64,000 nucleotides of DNA from Clostridiales bacterium (GTDB lineage: Bacteria; Bacillota; Clostridia; Christensenellales; Borkfalkiaceae). Position 1 is the first letter of the stretch; every line of letters starts with the position of its first letter. Location: contig SVHK01000003.1 in the NCBI GenBank assembly GCA_015055865.1, forward strand, positions 1 to 64,000. The letters are read 5' to 3'. Below are positions 36,832 to 44,274 of the stretch, in pieces. Below the pieces are notes generated by a model. That model was not told the origin of the DNA. It saw nothing but the letters and a program-made list of their open reading frames with translations, and made no database searches. Both the position numbers and the translations under genes were made by a program.

Positions 36832-36843
36832 AAACATTTGTTT
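36832..36843. promoter_or_regulatory. Candidate LexA (SOS) box
   Basis: AAACATTTGTTT fits the Gram-positive SOS core (GAAC-N4-GTTC/T) with one outer mismatch, and it overlaps the -35 of the lexA promoter, as expected for autorepression. Confidence 0.6.
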
Positions 36844-36870
36844 GCTTTTTTGAAAAAAATATGATATAAT
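36842..36870 (+). promoter_or_regulatory. lexA promoter
   Basis: TTGCTT (36842-36847), 17 bases, TATAAT (36865-36870). The lexA ATG lies 30 bases downstream, after AAGGAG. Confidence 0.7.
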
Positions 36871-36900
36871 GATAAAAAATACTTACTAAGGAGAAATTTT

Positions 36901-37497
36901 ATGATAAGAGAGGAAAAATTGAACCGTGTAATGGACTATATTCGCAAATTTTCGGAAGAAAACGGTTATACGCCTTCCGTTCGTGAAATTGCTCAAGAAT
37001 GTGGGATAAAATCTACTGCGACTGTTCATAGTTATATTCAAAGATTGCAAGATAAAGGTTATTTAAATAAAACGGATAATAAAAAACGCGCAGTTGCTAT
37101 TGGACGTAGCGGAGTCGTGAATATTCCTTTAATCGGTACGGTTACAGCCGGTCAGCCGATTTTTGCGTATGAAAACTACGAAGACTATTACACTTTTCCC
37201 GTAGGAGAATTTAAAGGCGACGAGTTGTTTATGCTGCGTGTTGAAGGAACTTCGATGATTGACGCAGGAATTATGAACGGCGATAAAATTATCGTTCGTA
37301 AACAACAAACCGCTGAGAATGGCGAAATCGTCGTTGCGCTCGTGGAAGATTCGGCAACCGTGAAACGTTTCTATCGACGTGACGGTAAAATTGTTTTACA
37401 CCCTGAAAACGAAGCTCTTTCCGATATGATTTTTGAAATCGGAGAAGTTGCTATACTCGGAAAAGTTGTAGGTTTAATGAGAAATTATCGTTCTTAA
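36901..37497 (+). CDS. lexA: LexA repressor
   Basis: This 198-residue SOS repressor has an N-terminal winged helix (YTPSVREIAQECGIKSTATV), the Ala83-Gly84 self-cleavage site in GTVTAGQPI, the nucleophile Ser118 in GTSMIDAGI and Lys155 in ATVKRFY. It represses DNA-damage genes until RecA filaments trigger cleavage. All catalytic positions are intact. A LexA box overlaps its own promoter. It is convergent with rluB, with a shared terminator. Confidence 0.97.
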   Translation: MIREEKLNRVMDYIRKFSEENGYTPSVREIAQECGIKSTATVHSYIQRLQDKGYLNKTDNKKRAVAIGRSGVVNIPLIGTVTAGQPIFAYENYEDYYTFPVGEFKGDELFMLRVEGTSMIDAGIMNGDKIIVRKQQTAENGEIVVALVEDSATVKRFYRRDGKIVLHPENEALSDMIFEIGEVAILGKVVGLMRNYRS

Positions 37498-37510
37498 AAA
37501 CAAGAAATAT

Positions 37511-37550
37511 AAAAAAATCCGTCGCTTAAACAAAAGCGACGGATTTTTTT
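37511..37550. terminator. Bidirectional terminator between lexA and rluB
   Basis: AAATCCGTCGCTT and AAGCGACGGATTT arms with a short A-rich loop, flanked by A and T runs on both sides. Confidence 0.92.
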
Positions 37551-37553
37551 ATA

Positions 37554-38258
37554 TTAAAGATTTTGTAAATAAAAAACTTCTTCTTGGGTTAATTCTCTTA
37601 CTTCTCCTCTATCAAGCCCACCGACATTTAATTGCCCTATTTTGATACGTTTTAAAAATTCAACGTTTCTACCGATTGACTCAAACATTCTTCGAACCTG
37701 TCTGTTTTTACCTTCGGTAATAGTAATATGCACTTTCGTATAAGCTTTGTTCGTTTCGACGATATGCGCTTTACATTTTTTTGTAAGATATCCGTCTAAT
37801 TCTACGCCTGAACGAATAGGATTTAAGTCTTTTTCGGTTAACGTACCTTCAATACGCGCCAAATAAGTTTTGGGGATTTCGCTAGTAGGATTCATTAATC
37901 GATAAGCCAATTCGCCGTCGTTTGTTAAAATCAAAAGCCCTTCCGTTGCGTAATCTAAACGTCCGACGGGGAAAATTCTTGCACCCGTTTGGGGTAAATA
38001 ATCTACGACGGTTTTTCTTCCGCGGTCGTCGGAAACGGTACAAACCACGCCTTTCGGCTTATTCATCATATAATAATACAGTTTTTTCTCTTGTCTAACC
38101 AACTGCTTATCGTCGATAGTTATAACGTCGTCGTCTTGGACGTCTGCGCCAAGTTGTGCCGTTATTCCGTTGATTTTTACGCGTCCTGCTTGTATCATTT
38201 CGTCGGCACGTCTTCTACTTGCGACGCCGTATTCTGCTAAAAACTTATTAATTCTCAT
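37554..38258 (-). CDS. rluB: RsuA/RluB family 23S/16S rRNA pseudouridine synthase
   Basis: This 234-residue protein has an N-terminal S4 RNA-binding domain (MRINKFLAEYGVASRRRAD) and the pseudouridine synthase domain with the signature GRLDYATEGLLILTNDGE, whose Asp is catalytic, plus GKNRQVRRMFESIG near the end. In Firmicutes this gene follows scpB/ytfJ/dacF and is usually annotated rluB. Sequence alone does not separate RluB, RluE, RluF and RsuA activity. It is the last gene of the block starting at the M50 protease. Confidence 0.9.
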   Translation of the reverse strand: MRINKFLAEYGVASRRRADEMIQAGRVKINGITAQLGADVQDDDVITIDDKQLVRQEKKLYYYMMNKPKGVVCTVSDDRGRKTVVDYLPQTGARIFPVGRLDYATEGLLILTNDGELAYRLMNPTSEIPKTYLARIEGTLTEKDLNPIRSGVELDGYLTKKCKAHIVETNKAYTKVHITITEGKNRQVRRMFESIGRNVEFLKRIKIGQLNVGGLDRGEVRELTQEEVFYLQNL

Positions 38259-38286
38259 TCGTATTACCTTTTATAAACTTTTACCA

Positions 38287-39327
38287 TTATAGTTTATATA
38301 AATTCCCTGAAAAAATCAACCGTTTTAAGAGATATATTTCGATTTCTCCGATAATTTCTTTATTTTTTTCAATTTTTGGCTGAATAACCGTTTCAATATG
38401 CTCTTTTTCGCCGTCGCAAAGCGGATAATAGAAGTCTTGTTTCGTTTTTCCTTTAAAAACGTTTTCGTTATAGGTGAAAGAAAAAACTTGTTCTTTATCA
38501 ATAATTTTTTCTCTTTTATAGGTAGAAAAACAACTGTTAAAGAGTTCAATCGAACGGTTGTACATATCCGCACAAGATAATACCGTGCATACGAGCGTAA
38601 AATCGTCCTTGTTTGCTGCGGATACCAAACATCTACCTGCTTCTTTCGTATAACCGGTTTTTACTCCGATCGCGTACGGATATTTATATAACATTTTGTT
38701 TTTGTTAAGCCATTGATACGGTTCATAAATTTTTGCGGATACTATTCTTTGAAAAAAGGTATTATGCAACGCATAGCAGGTGATATAACTTAAATCCCTT
38801 GCCGTCGTATAATGCCCGTTATGCGGTAATCCGTGTGGATTTTTAAAACTACTATTGAGCGCGCCTGCTTTTTGAGCCGTTTTATTCATTAAAAGAGAAA
38901 AGTTGGCAAGACTTCCGCCTACTTTTAAGGCTAACGCCGTTGCGGAGTCGTTTCCCGAACGCAACATTAACCCGTAAAGTAAGTCGGAAACGCTGTATTT
39001 ATCGCCTTCTTTTAAATATATTGACGAACCTTCAACGCCGATTGCTTCGTTTGGGATTTCAAACGGCGTTTCTAAATCTTTACAATTTTCTAAAACGGTA
39101 ATGGCCGTCATAATTTTGGTAGTACTTGCCATAGGCAGTCTGGTTTCGCCGTTAGATTCGAATAAAATACGCCTACTTTCAAGCTCCATAACGCATTCTG
39201 CTTTAGAATTACTGGATTCAGCGGTAGTATTCAAATTTTTACAGGAAACGGAAAATGGCGAGAAAATAAAAAAAAAGGATAGAAAGGTTAACGAGATTTT
39301 CTTGGGATTAAAGTTTTGGTTTTTCAT
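38287..39327 (-). CDS. dacF: D-alanyl-D-alanine carboxypeptidase (PBP5/DacF type)
   Basis: This 346-residue S11 peptidase has an N-terminal export signal (LTFLSFFFIFSPFSVSC), and catalytic motifs Ser68-x-x-Lys71 (STTK), Ser124-Gly-Asn (RSGND) and Lys223-Thr-Gly (GVKTGYT). It trims the terminal D-Ala from peptidoglycan stem peptides outside the membrane. No obvious C-terminal amphipathic anchor is seen. It overlaps the gerW/ytfJ gene by 20 bases. In spore formers the DacF-type enzyme in this block acts in cortex synthesis, so a sporulation role is plausible. Confidence 0.92.
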   Translation of the reverse strand: MKNQNFNPKKISLTFLSFFFIFSPFSVSCKNLNTTAESSNSKAECVMELESRRILFESNGETRLPMASTTKIMTAITVLENCKDLETPFEIPNEAIGVEGSSIYLKEGDKYSVSDLLYGLMLRSGNDSATALALKVGGSLANFSLLMNKTAQKAGALNSSFKNPHGLPHNGHYTTARDLSYITCYALHNTFFQRIVSAKIYEPYQWLNKNKMLYKYPYAIGVKTGYTKEAGRCLVSAANKDDFTLVCTVLSCADMYNRSIELFNSCFSTYKREKIIDKEQVFSFTYNENVFKGKTKQDFYYPLCDGEKEHIETVIQPKIEKNKEIIGEIEIYLLKRLIFSGNLYKL

Positions 39328-39736
39328 TTCTTACGTCCTTGCCGTCGCGATTAAGCGCATAATTTTTAACGATTTCACTTGCATGTTCGATTAAATTATC
39401 TAACGGTTCGTCGCTTACGCGAATAAGTTGACAGCTTTTTCCGTCGTCGACGATAAAACCCATCGGTTTCATACTTACAACACCGCTTGCTCCTCCTGCG
39501 AACGGCATACCATCAACTTCGCGGATAACTTTTACGTTTCCATATTCGCCTCCGCCCGATAAATTCGCCATCGTAATTTTTGAAAAAGGAATAATTTGAA
39601 ATCCGCTTGCCGTATAGATTGGATTTCCTATCACGGTATTTACGTCAATAAGCTGTTGAAAGGTTTCAGCCGTAGAAGATACTAAATCGTTGATTTTTTT
39701 ATTTTTTCCTGCCATAAATTTTTCATTTTCCTCCAT
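39308..39736 (-). CDS. ytfJ: GerW/YtfJ family sporulation protein
   Basis: This 142-residue protein matches YtfJ (GerW): a short N-terminal helix, VIGNPIYTASGFQIIPFSKI, the Gly-rich ANLSGGGEYG and MPFAGGASGVVSMKPMGFIV. GerW is a spore protein needed for normal germination in Bacillus. The gene overlaps both neighbours (the DUF2953 gene by 55 bases, dacF by 20), an order also seen in Bacillus ytfI-ytfJ. Confidence 0.92.
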   Translation of the reverse strand: MEENEKFMAGKNKKINDLVSSTAETFQQLIDVNTVIGNPIYTASGFQIIPFSKITMANLSGGGEYGNVKVIREVDGMPFAGGASGVVSMKPMGFIVDDGKSCQLIRVSDEPLDNLIEHASEIVKNYALNRDGKDVRNEKPKL

Positions 39737-40224
39737 AAATATTCGATAAAGTTAATTAATAAAATAAGCACGTTTAATTTAAAAACGCAACGACCCGTAA
39801 TCTTTAGAGTATCTTCGTTAAAAAGCTTTAAAGTAAGACGCGTATTTTCTAATTTATCGTTGCAAAATTTTAAGACTTTTAAACTTTTTTGAATAAAATT
39901 GAATAGATAAAAAGTATTTGGGCTACATTGTACGTCAGCTGATAGAGCTTGGAATTTAAAAATTTTTATAAATGAAAATCGTTTTCTTTCATTATTAATT
40001 TCGGCGTAAGGTAATAAAACGGCGGTTTTATCGTTTTTATGCAAGGCAAATCCTTTTTCATAACTAGTAACGTACCCGCCAAAAATTTTAAATATATTCA
40101 TTAAACTAAAAAGAATTACGAATTTGCCCGTGAATACGTCGTAATACCAGTCAATATTTAAAAATATAGGCAAAAATAATAAAATTAAAAGAATGATTAG
40201 GATATAAAAAAACAATCCGCTCAT
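39682..40224 (-). CDS. DUF2953 (YtfI-like) protein
   Basis: This 180-residue protein has one strong N-terminal membrane segment (FFYILIILLILLFLPIFL) followed by a basic, beta-rich soluble part and a hydrophobic C-terminal helix (NVLILLINFIEYLW). Size, topology and position just before ytfJ match the DUF2953/YtfI family of sporulation-linked proteins of unknown activity. The primary sequence is poorly conserved, so the assignment leans on context. Confidence 0.72.
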   Translation of the reverse strand: MSGLFFYILIILLILLFLPIFLNIDWYYDVFTGKFVILFSLMNIFKIFGGYVTSYEKGFALHKNDKTAVLLPYAEINNERKRFSFIKIFKFQALSADVQCSPNTFYLFNFIQKSLKVLKFCNDKLENTRLTLKLFNEDTLKITGRCVFKLNVLILLINFIEYLWRKMKNLWQEKIKKSTI

Positions 40225-40283
40225 AACTTCAATATGCGCAGATTGTAAATTTGTATGTAGTTTTAACTCAAAAAGTATGTAAA

Positions 40284-41003
40284 TTATTCTATTTTGAATA
40301 AATCTTCGTCCACGTCTTTCAAGTAATCGGGAACTTCAAACCCTTCTTTTTCCGCGTCTTCAACTACTGCGTTCGCATCGGTTACCGCAACGAAATTTTC
40401 GGGGTCGTTTTCAGGGTCGTAGACGTCTTTTTCGTAAAGATAACCGCTCATTGCGTCAAGGGCGTTGAGTTCGGAAATCTTCTTCATTAACTCTTCGTAA
40501 TCGGGAAGTTCGGATAAAGATTTTAATTTAAAACGTTTTAAGAAATTATCCGTCGTCGCAAATAAAATGGGTTTTCCCGGCGTATCTTTTCTTCCGCACG
40601 GTTCAATCATTCCAAGCGTTTGCAAGGTCGTTAAAGCGTAATCGCTGTTTACGCCTCTCACTGCTTCAAGTTCAGTACGGGTAATCGGTTGCTTATAAGC
40701 AATAATCGCCGCGCATTCCAAAATGGTACGCGTAAATTCTTTTTCGCGAATAGGATTTAATACGGTTGCAATCGATTCTTTATATTCGGGGTTTGTTGCA
40801 AGCTGTAACTTATGATTAAAATTCAAAAGCAAAATCCCCGATTCACCCGTATATTTACGCTCTAAAGCGCGAACCGTTTTATCCATTTCCATTTTCGTAA
40901 TGCCAAGCTTCTCTTTGATAAGGTCTACCGGTACGGGGTCGCCTGCAGCAAATAAGATACCCTCAATTATATTCGTCAATTTCTCCAATTTCTTCGTCCT
41001 CAC
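40284..41003 (-). CDS. scpB: Segregation and condensation protein B
   Basis: This 239-residue protein has two winged-helix domains (IIEGILFAAGDPVPVDLIKE near the N-terminus; AIIAYKQPITRTELEAVRGV and TLGMIEPCGRKDTPGKP in the second) and an acidic C-terminal tail longer than in Bacillus ScpB. It dimerises and binds the ScpA kleisin of the SMC condensin. The start lies 41 bases inside scpA, so translation is coupled. Confidence 0.95.
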   Translation of the reverse strand: MRTKKLEKLTNIIEGILFAAGDPVPVDLIKEKLGITKMEMDKTVRALERKYTGESGILLLNFNHKLQLATNPEYKESIATVLNPIREKEFTRTILECAAIIAYKQPITRTELEAVRGVNSDYALTTLQTLGMIEPCGRKDTPGKPILFATTDNFLKRFKLKSLSELPDYEELMKKISELNALDAMSGYLYEKDVYDPENDPENFVAVTDANAVVEDAEKEGFEVPDYLKDVDEDLFKIE

Positions 41004-41775
41004 TTCTATTAGGATTTTTCTTTATCGTAATCGTTGAAAACACTTCTTCTTGTTCAACGATAATGAATTGATGTTTTAAAAGTTCAAGCAAAGCTTGGAA
41101 CGTAGTTACGATTTCGCCCGTCGGTGCGTCTTGAGAAAATAATTCGTCGAACGTCAACGCCTCGCGTACTTTAATTTGTTCGCGAATATGCGTAATCTTC
41201 TCTTTAACGGTAAACAGGTCTTTCGGTATTTCTCTCGGCGCGTTGCGTTCGGGTTTCATACTTTCGCGTTTAAGCATCATTTCTTTAAACGCCTTTAATA
41301 ACCCCTCTAAAGTAAAATCTTTATACTTGACCTGCACGTCGCCTACGCCTTTTTCCGGTTGTTTAAAGAAATAACCGACCGTTTCCATTTCTTTGAGCTT
41401 GTCCGCTTCTTCCTTAATCATTTGATATTCTTCCAAGGCGCGGATAAGTTCTTCTTGCGGGTCGTCGTCAAAACCGGAATAATCGTCGAATCCGTCATCG
41501 GGCGGAGGTACAAGACTTCTTGCCTTTATATCGATAATCGTTGCCGCGATATTTAAGTATTCGCTCGCTTTATCAACGTCTATGTAAGGCAATCCTTTCA
41601 TATATGAAAGGAATTGTTCTGTGACTTGCGAAACGAAAATATCTTTAATCTCTATTTCTTCTTGTTTAATAAGATGCAATAAAAGGTCGAGCGGGCCTTC
41701 AAAATTATCAAGCACCGTGGTATAATCCACTTCAGCTTCAAAGCCTTTTACCGATTCAACCGTAAGTTTTTCCAT
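40963..41775 (-). CDS. scpA: Segregation and condensation protein A (kleisin)
   Basis: This 270-residue kleisin begins with the signature YTTVLDNFEGPLDLLLHLIK, then EIKDIFVSQVTEQFLSYM and ASEYLNIAATIIDIKAR, and ends with a winged helix (TFQALLELLKHQFIIVEQ). It bridges SMC heads and recruits ScpB to condense and segregate chromosomes. A D/F-rich linker (DDGFDDYSGFDDD) follows the N-terminal domain, as usual. Confidence 0.95.
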   Translation of the reverse strand: MEKLTVESVKGFEAEVDYTTVLDNFEGPLDLLLHLIKQEEIEIKDIFVSQVTEQFLSYMKGLPYIDVDKASEYLNIAATIIDIKARSLVPPPDDGFDDYSGFDDDPQEELIRALEEYQMIKEEADKLKEMETVGYFFKQPEKGVGDVQVKYKDFTLEGLLKAFKEMMLKRESMKPERNAPREIPKDLFTVKEKITHIREQIKVREALTFDELFSQDAPTGEIVTTFQALLELLKHQFIIVEQEEVFSTITIKKNPNRSEDEEIGEIDEYN

Positions 41776-41788
41776 AAAACTCCTTTAA

Positions 41789-42475
41789 TTATAATATGCC
41801 GAATATTTTACCCCAAACGAAAGTAATTGGCTGTGCTAATACGTTTGTTGCAAAGCGCATTAAATAACCAAGTACGTTTAATTTTGAAAAAATTATGGAG
41901 TAATCGGCAAGAATACTTAATAAAATCAAACCAAGCAAAATATAATAGCTGTTTTGACGCAAAAATTGATAGACCTTTCCACGTTTTTTGTTGAGCGCAT
42001 CCATTATTCTAAATCCGTCCAACGGATAAAGCGGTAATAGATTAAACACGCTAAAGCTCAACGAATACGTGTATAAAAGTAAGAATACTCTAGGGAAAAA
42101 TATCGCAGCGTAAGTGCCAGATAAATTCGTCGGGAAATAAAGAACGATTAAAAGATAAAGCGGATAAAATAAAAACGCTGAAAAATAATTAACGATTATC
42201 CCTGCGGAGCTCGTAAACAAACACCCTTTTTTATAATCGCGGAAATTATACGGATTAATAGGTACGGGTTTTGCCCAACCGAATCCAGCAAGCGCAAACA
42301 TTAAGATTCCTAACGGGTCGAAATGTTGCATAGGATTTAGCGATAAACGGCCGTTTAATTGCGGCGTAGGATCGCCGTATTTTACCGCGACGTAAGCGTG
42401 TGCGTATTCGTGAACGGTAACTACGACCATTACGGCAAGAAAACTTGCCAATAAATTTAAAAAATAAGAAATCAT
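41789..42475 (-). CDS. Site-2 protease family (M50) membrane metalloprotease
   Basis: This membrane protein of 228 residues (from the ATG at 42475) has the zinc motif VVTVHEYAHAYVA, the following RLSLNPMQHFDPLG segment, a DYKKG loop and NLLPLYPLDGFRIMD with the third ligand Asp. It has five or so hydrophobic helices. Such short M50 proteins sit next to scpAB in many Clostridia, and their substrate is unknown. A longer TTG frame to 42514 exists, but a near-perfect promoter ends six bases before the chosen ATG, so translation may be leaderless. Confidence 0.88.
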   Translation of the reverse strand: MISYFLNLLASFLAVMVVVTVHEYAHAYVAVKYGDPTPQLNGRLSLNPMQHFDPLGILMFALAGFGWAKPVPINPYNFRDYKKGCLFTSSAGIIVNYFSAFLFYPLYLLIVLYFPTNLSGTYAAIFFPRVFLLLYTYSLSFSVFNLLPLYPLDGFRIMDALNKKRGKVYQFLRQNSYYILLGLILLSILADYSIIFSKLNVLGYLMRFATNVLAQPITFVWGKIFGIL

Positions 42476-42481
42476 ATTAAT

Positions 42482-42510
42482 ATTATAGCTTGTTTTTCTT
42501 AAAAAATCAA
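42482..42510 (-). promoter_or_regulatory. Promoter directly in front of the M50 protease start
   Basis: On the minus strand TTGATT (42505-42510), 17 bases, TATAAT (42482-42487), then ATTAAT and the ATG at 42475. The expected transcript start falls at or next to the start codon. Confidence 0.65.
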
Positions 42511-42526
42511 GCAACCTAAGATAATT

Positions 42527-43852
42527 TTATTTAAGTCTTTCCGGAATAACGTCGTTGCGAACTATGTCTTGATACGTTTGTTTCTTAATGATATAATCCG
42601 CTTTTCCGTCTTTTACGAGTATGCAAGGCGGTATTTTATTGCGGTTATAATTCATTGCCATTGAATAATTGTACGCCCCGGTTGATAAAATTGCTAAAAT
42701 ATCTCCACTTTCCGCTTTCGGTAACGCAACGTTTACGGCAATCAAATCTCCGCTTTCGCAACATTTCCCTGCGATAGTTACGATTTCTGTTGACGGTTCG
42801 TTTGCTCGATTAGCTAAAACGGGCGTATATTTTGATTGATATAAAGCGTATCTAGGATTATCGAACATACCGCCGTCAACGGCGACGTATTTTTTTACGC
42901 CGGGAATATCTTTAATTGCGCCTACCGTATAAAGCGTTACGCCTGCTTCACCAACGATGGAACGACCGGGCTCGATTAAAAGATACGGTAATTTTAAAGA
43001 CAATTCTTTGGCTTTTATTTTGACTTGATTAATTAACGCTACTAAATATTCCGCATAGCCTTCAGGACTGATTTTTTTATCTTCATCCGTATACCAAATC
43101 CCGTATCCACCGCCAAGATTGAGTTTTTTTGCGCTAAACGAATACTTTTCCTGCATTTTTGCGAGAAAATCCATACATTTATCTACGGCTAAGACAAAGG
43201 ATTGCTTTTCAAATATTTGCGAACCGATATGACAATGATACCCTTCTAAAACAACGTTTTCTTTTTGCAAAGTGTATTCCGTGATTTTCTCCGCCGTACC
43301 GTCAGAGATGGAAAATCCGAATTTACTATCCGTCGTTGCTGTTTGCACGAATGCGTGGGTATGCGCCTCAATGCCGGGATTGATGCGTAGTAAAACTTTT
43401 TGAACCATACCGCGCTTTTTTGCTTCAACGTCTATTTTATCAATTTCAGAATAGGCGTCCGCGACGATACAACCGATTTTACAATCCAACGCTTCGCCTA
43501 TTTCATAATCGAGTTTATTATTGCCGTGCATATAAATTTTTTCCGCAGGAAAACCGGCTTGTAACGCAGTATAAAGCTCTCCGCCGGAAACGACGTCAAT
43601 GCCGATGTTTTCTTGGTTTGCGATTTTATAAATTGCCTTGCACGAAAAAGCCTTAGAAGCGTATAATACGCAACCATTACCGTTGTATTCATTAGCGAGC
43701 GTATCGCGATAAACGCGCATCATTTTTCTTATATAATCTTCGTCGAAAACGTAAAGCGGAGTACCGAATTCTTTTGCTAACTCTACGCAATCAGCGCCTC
43801 CGATTTCCAAATGCCCTTTTTTATTTACTCTTAAAGTCGTTCGTTCGTTCAT
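42527..43852 (-). CDS. lysA: Diaminopimelate decarboxylase
   Basis: This 441-residue fold-III pyridoxal-phosphate enzyme has ALYASKAFSCKAIYKI-like VLYASKAFSCKAI (PLP Lys), GVDVVSGGEL-like GIDVVSGGELYTA, HCHIGSQIF, LNLGGGYGIWYTDED, LIEPGRSIV and the C-terminal KCCESGDLIA. It decarboxylates meso-diaminopimelate to lysine. Upstream lies a leader of about 300 bases rich in inverted repeats. The gene is transcribed in the same direction as the M50-scp block, which has its own promoter. Confidence 0.96.
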   Translation of the reverse strand: MNERTTLRVNKKGHLEIGGADCVELAKEFGTPLYVFDEDYIRKMMRVYRDTLANEYNGNGCVLYASKAFSCKAIYKIANQENIGIDVVSGGELYTALQAGFPAEKIYMHGNNKLDYEIGEALDCKIGCIVADAYSEIDKIDVEAKKRGMVQKVLLRINPGIEAHTHAFVQTATTDSKFGFSISDGTAEKITEYTLQKENVVLEGYHCHIGSQIFEKQSFVLAVDKCMDFLAKMQEKYSFSAKKLNLGGGYGIWYTDEDKKISPEGYAEYLVALINQVKIKAKELSLKLPYLLIEPGRSIVGEAGVTLYTVGAIKDIPGVKKYVAVDGGMFDNPRYALYQSKYTPVLANRANEPSTEIVTIAGKCCESGDLIAVNVALPKAESGDILAILSTGAYNYSMAMNYNRNKIPPCILVKDGKADYIIKKQTYQDIVRNDVIPERLK

Positions 43853-43875
43853 CGTTTTTACCTACTGTAAATTCA

Positions 43876-44139
43876 TAGCCAAGACATTGTAATCCGAACC
43901 AAGATTTTGAGTGATAAAATCGTATGAGTACTGCATTCAAAACCTTGAAAATACGTATAGTATTTCCTTCGGCTTTCGCCTTATATTCCTTCGATTTTAT
44001 CTACTGAAAATTGCTTCACACCCAAATTGAAAGATTTTAAGGTGATTTTGGGCGATAAGGAAACAATAATACTTGCCGTATTATAATGATGACGAGCTCA
44101 AAAGGGCTTAAAATATCCGTTTTTGGCTAGTTCGGATTA
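43876..44139 (-). ncRNA. Candidate structured RNA element in the lysA leader
   Basis: Within the predicted transcript there are an outer exact 10-base pair of arms (44130-44139 with 43890-43899, TAATCCGAAC/GTTCGGATTA), a second exact 7-base pair (44123-44129 with 43876-43882), an inner pair of 19-base arms (43993-44011 with 43903-43921, one mismatch and one bulge), and small hairpins at 44067-44083 (6-bp stem), 43971-43980 (GGC-GAAA-GCC, a GNRA tetraloop when read on this strand) and 43949-43965 (6-bp stem). The first two arm pairs cannot form as one nested helix, so they may alternate. It does not look like the lysine riboswitch. A transposon-derived repeat is the main alternative. Confidence 0.4.
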
Positions 44140-44160
44140 TACTATTTAGGCTACGATAAT

Positions 44161-44189
44161 ATTGTAACAAATTTTAAATAAAATTGCAA
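44161..44189 (-). promoter_or_regulatory. lysA promoter
   Basis: On the minus strand TTGCAA (44184-44189), 17 bases, TACAAT (44161-44166). The transcript would start near 44154, leaving a leader of about 300 bases before lysA. Confidence 0.65.
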
Positions 44190-44210
44190 GAGTCGAAAGC
44201 GTTTTTTTAT

Positions 44211-44262
44211 TAAAAAAATCCGTTAGAACGTAAATTCTTTTAAAAACTTACGTCTTACGGAT
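44211..44262 (-). terminator. Terminator after the carboxypeptidase gene
   Basis: Minus-strand arms ATCCGTAAGACGTAA and TTACGTTCTAACGGAT (one bulge) followed by seven T. Confidence 0.85.
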
Positions 44263-44274
44263 ATTTTAACACTC

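Larger units (their letters stand above)
43853..44274 (-). other. Long structured intergenic leader of lysA
   Basis: No protein gene is supported in these 420 bases. On the minus strand it contains the terminator of the upstream carboxypeptidase gene, the lysA promoter and a roughly 300-base leader with several nested inverted repeats (listed separately). Confidence 0.6.

Noticed and set aside
43853-44160. Lysine riboswitch (L box) upstream of lysA
   Set aside because: The position is right, but the conserved core segments I know from L-box RNAs are not found, and the visible helices do not match its five-way arrangement.
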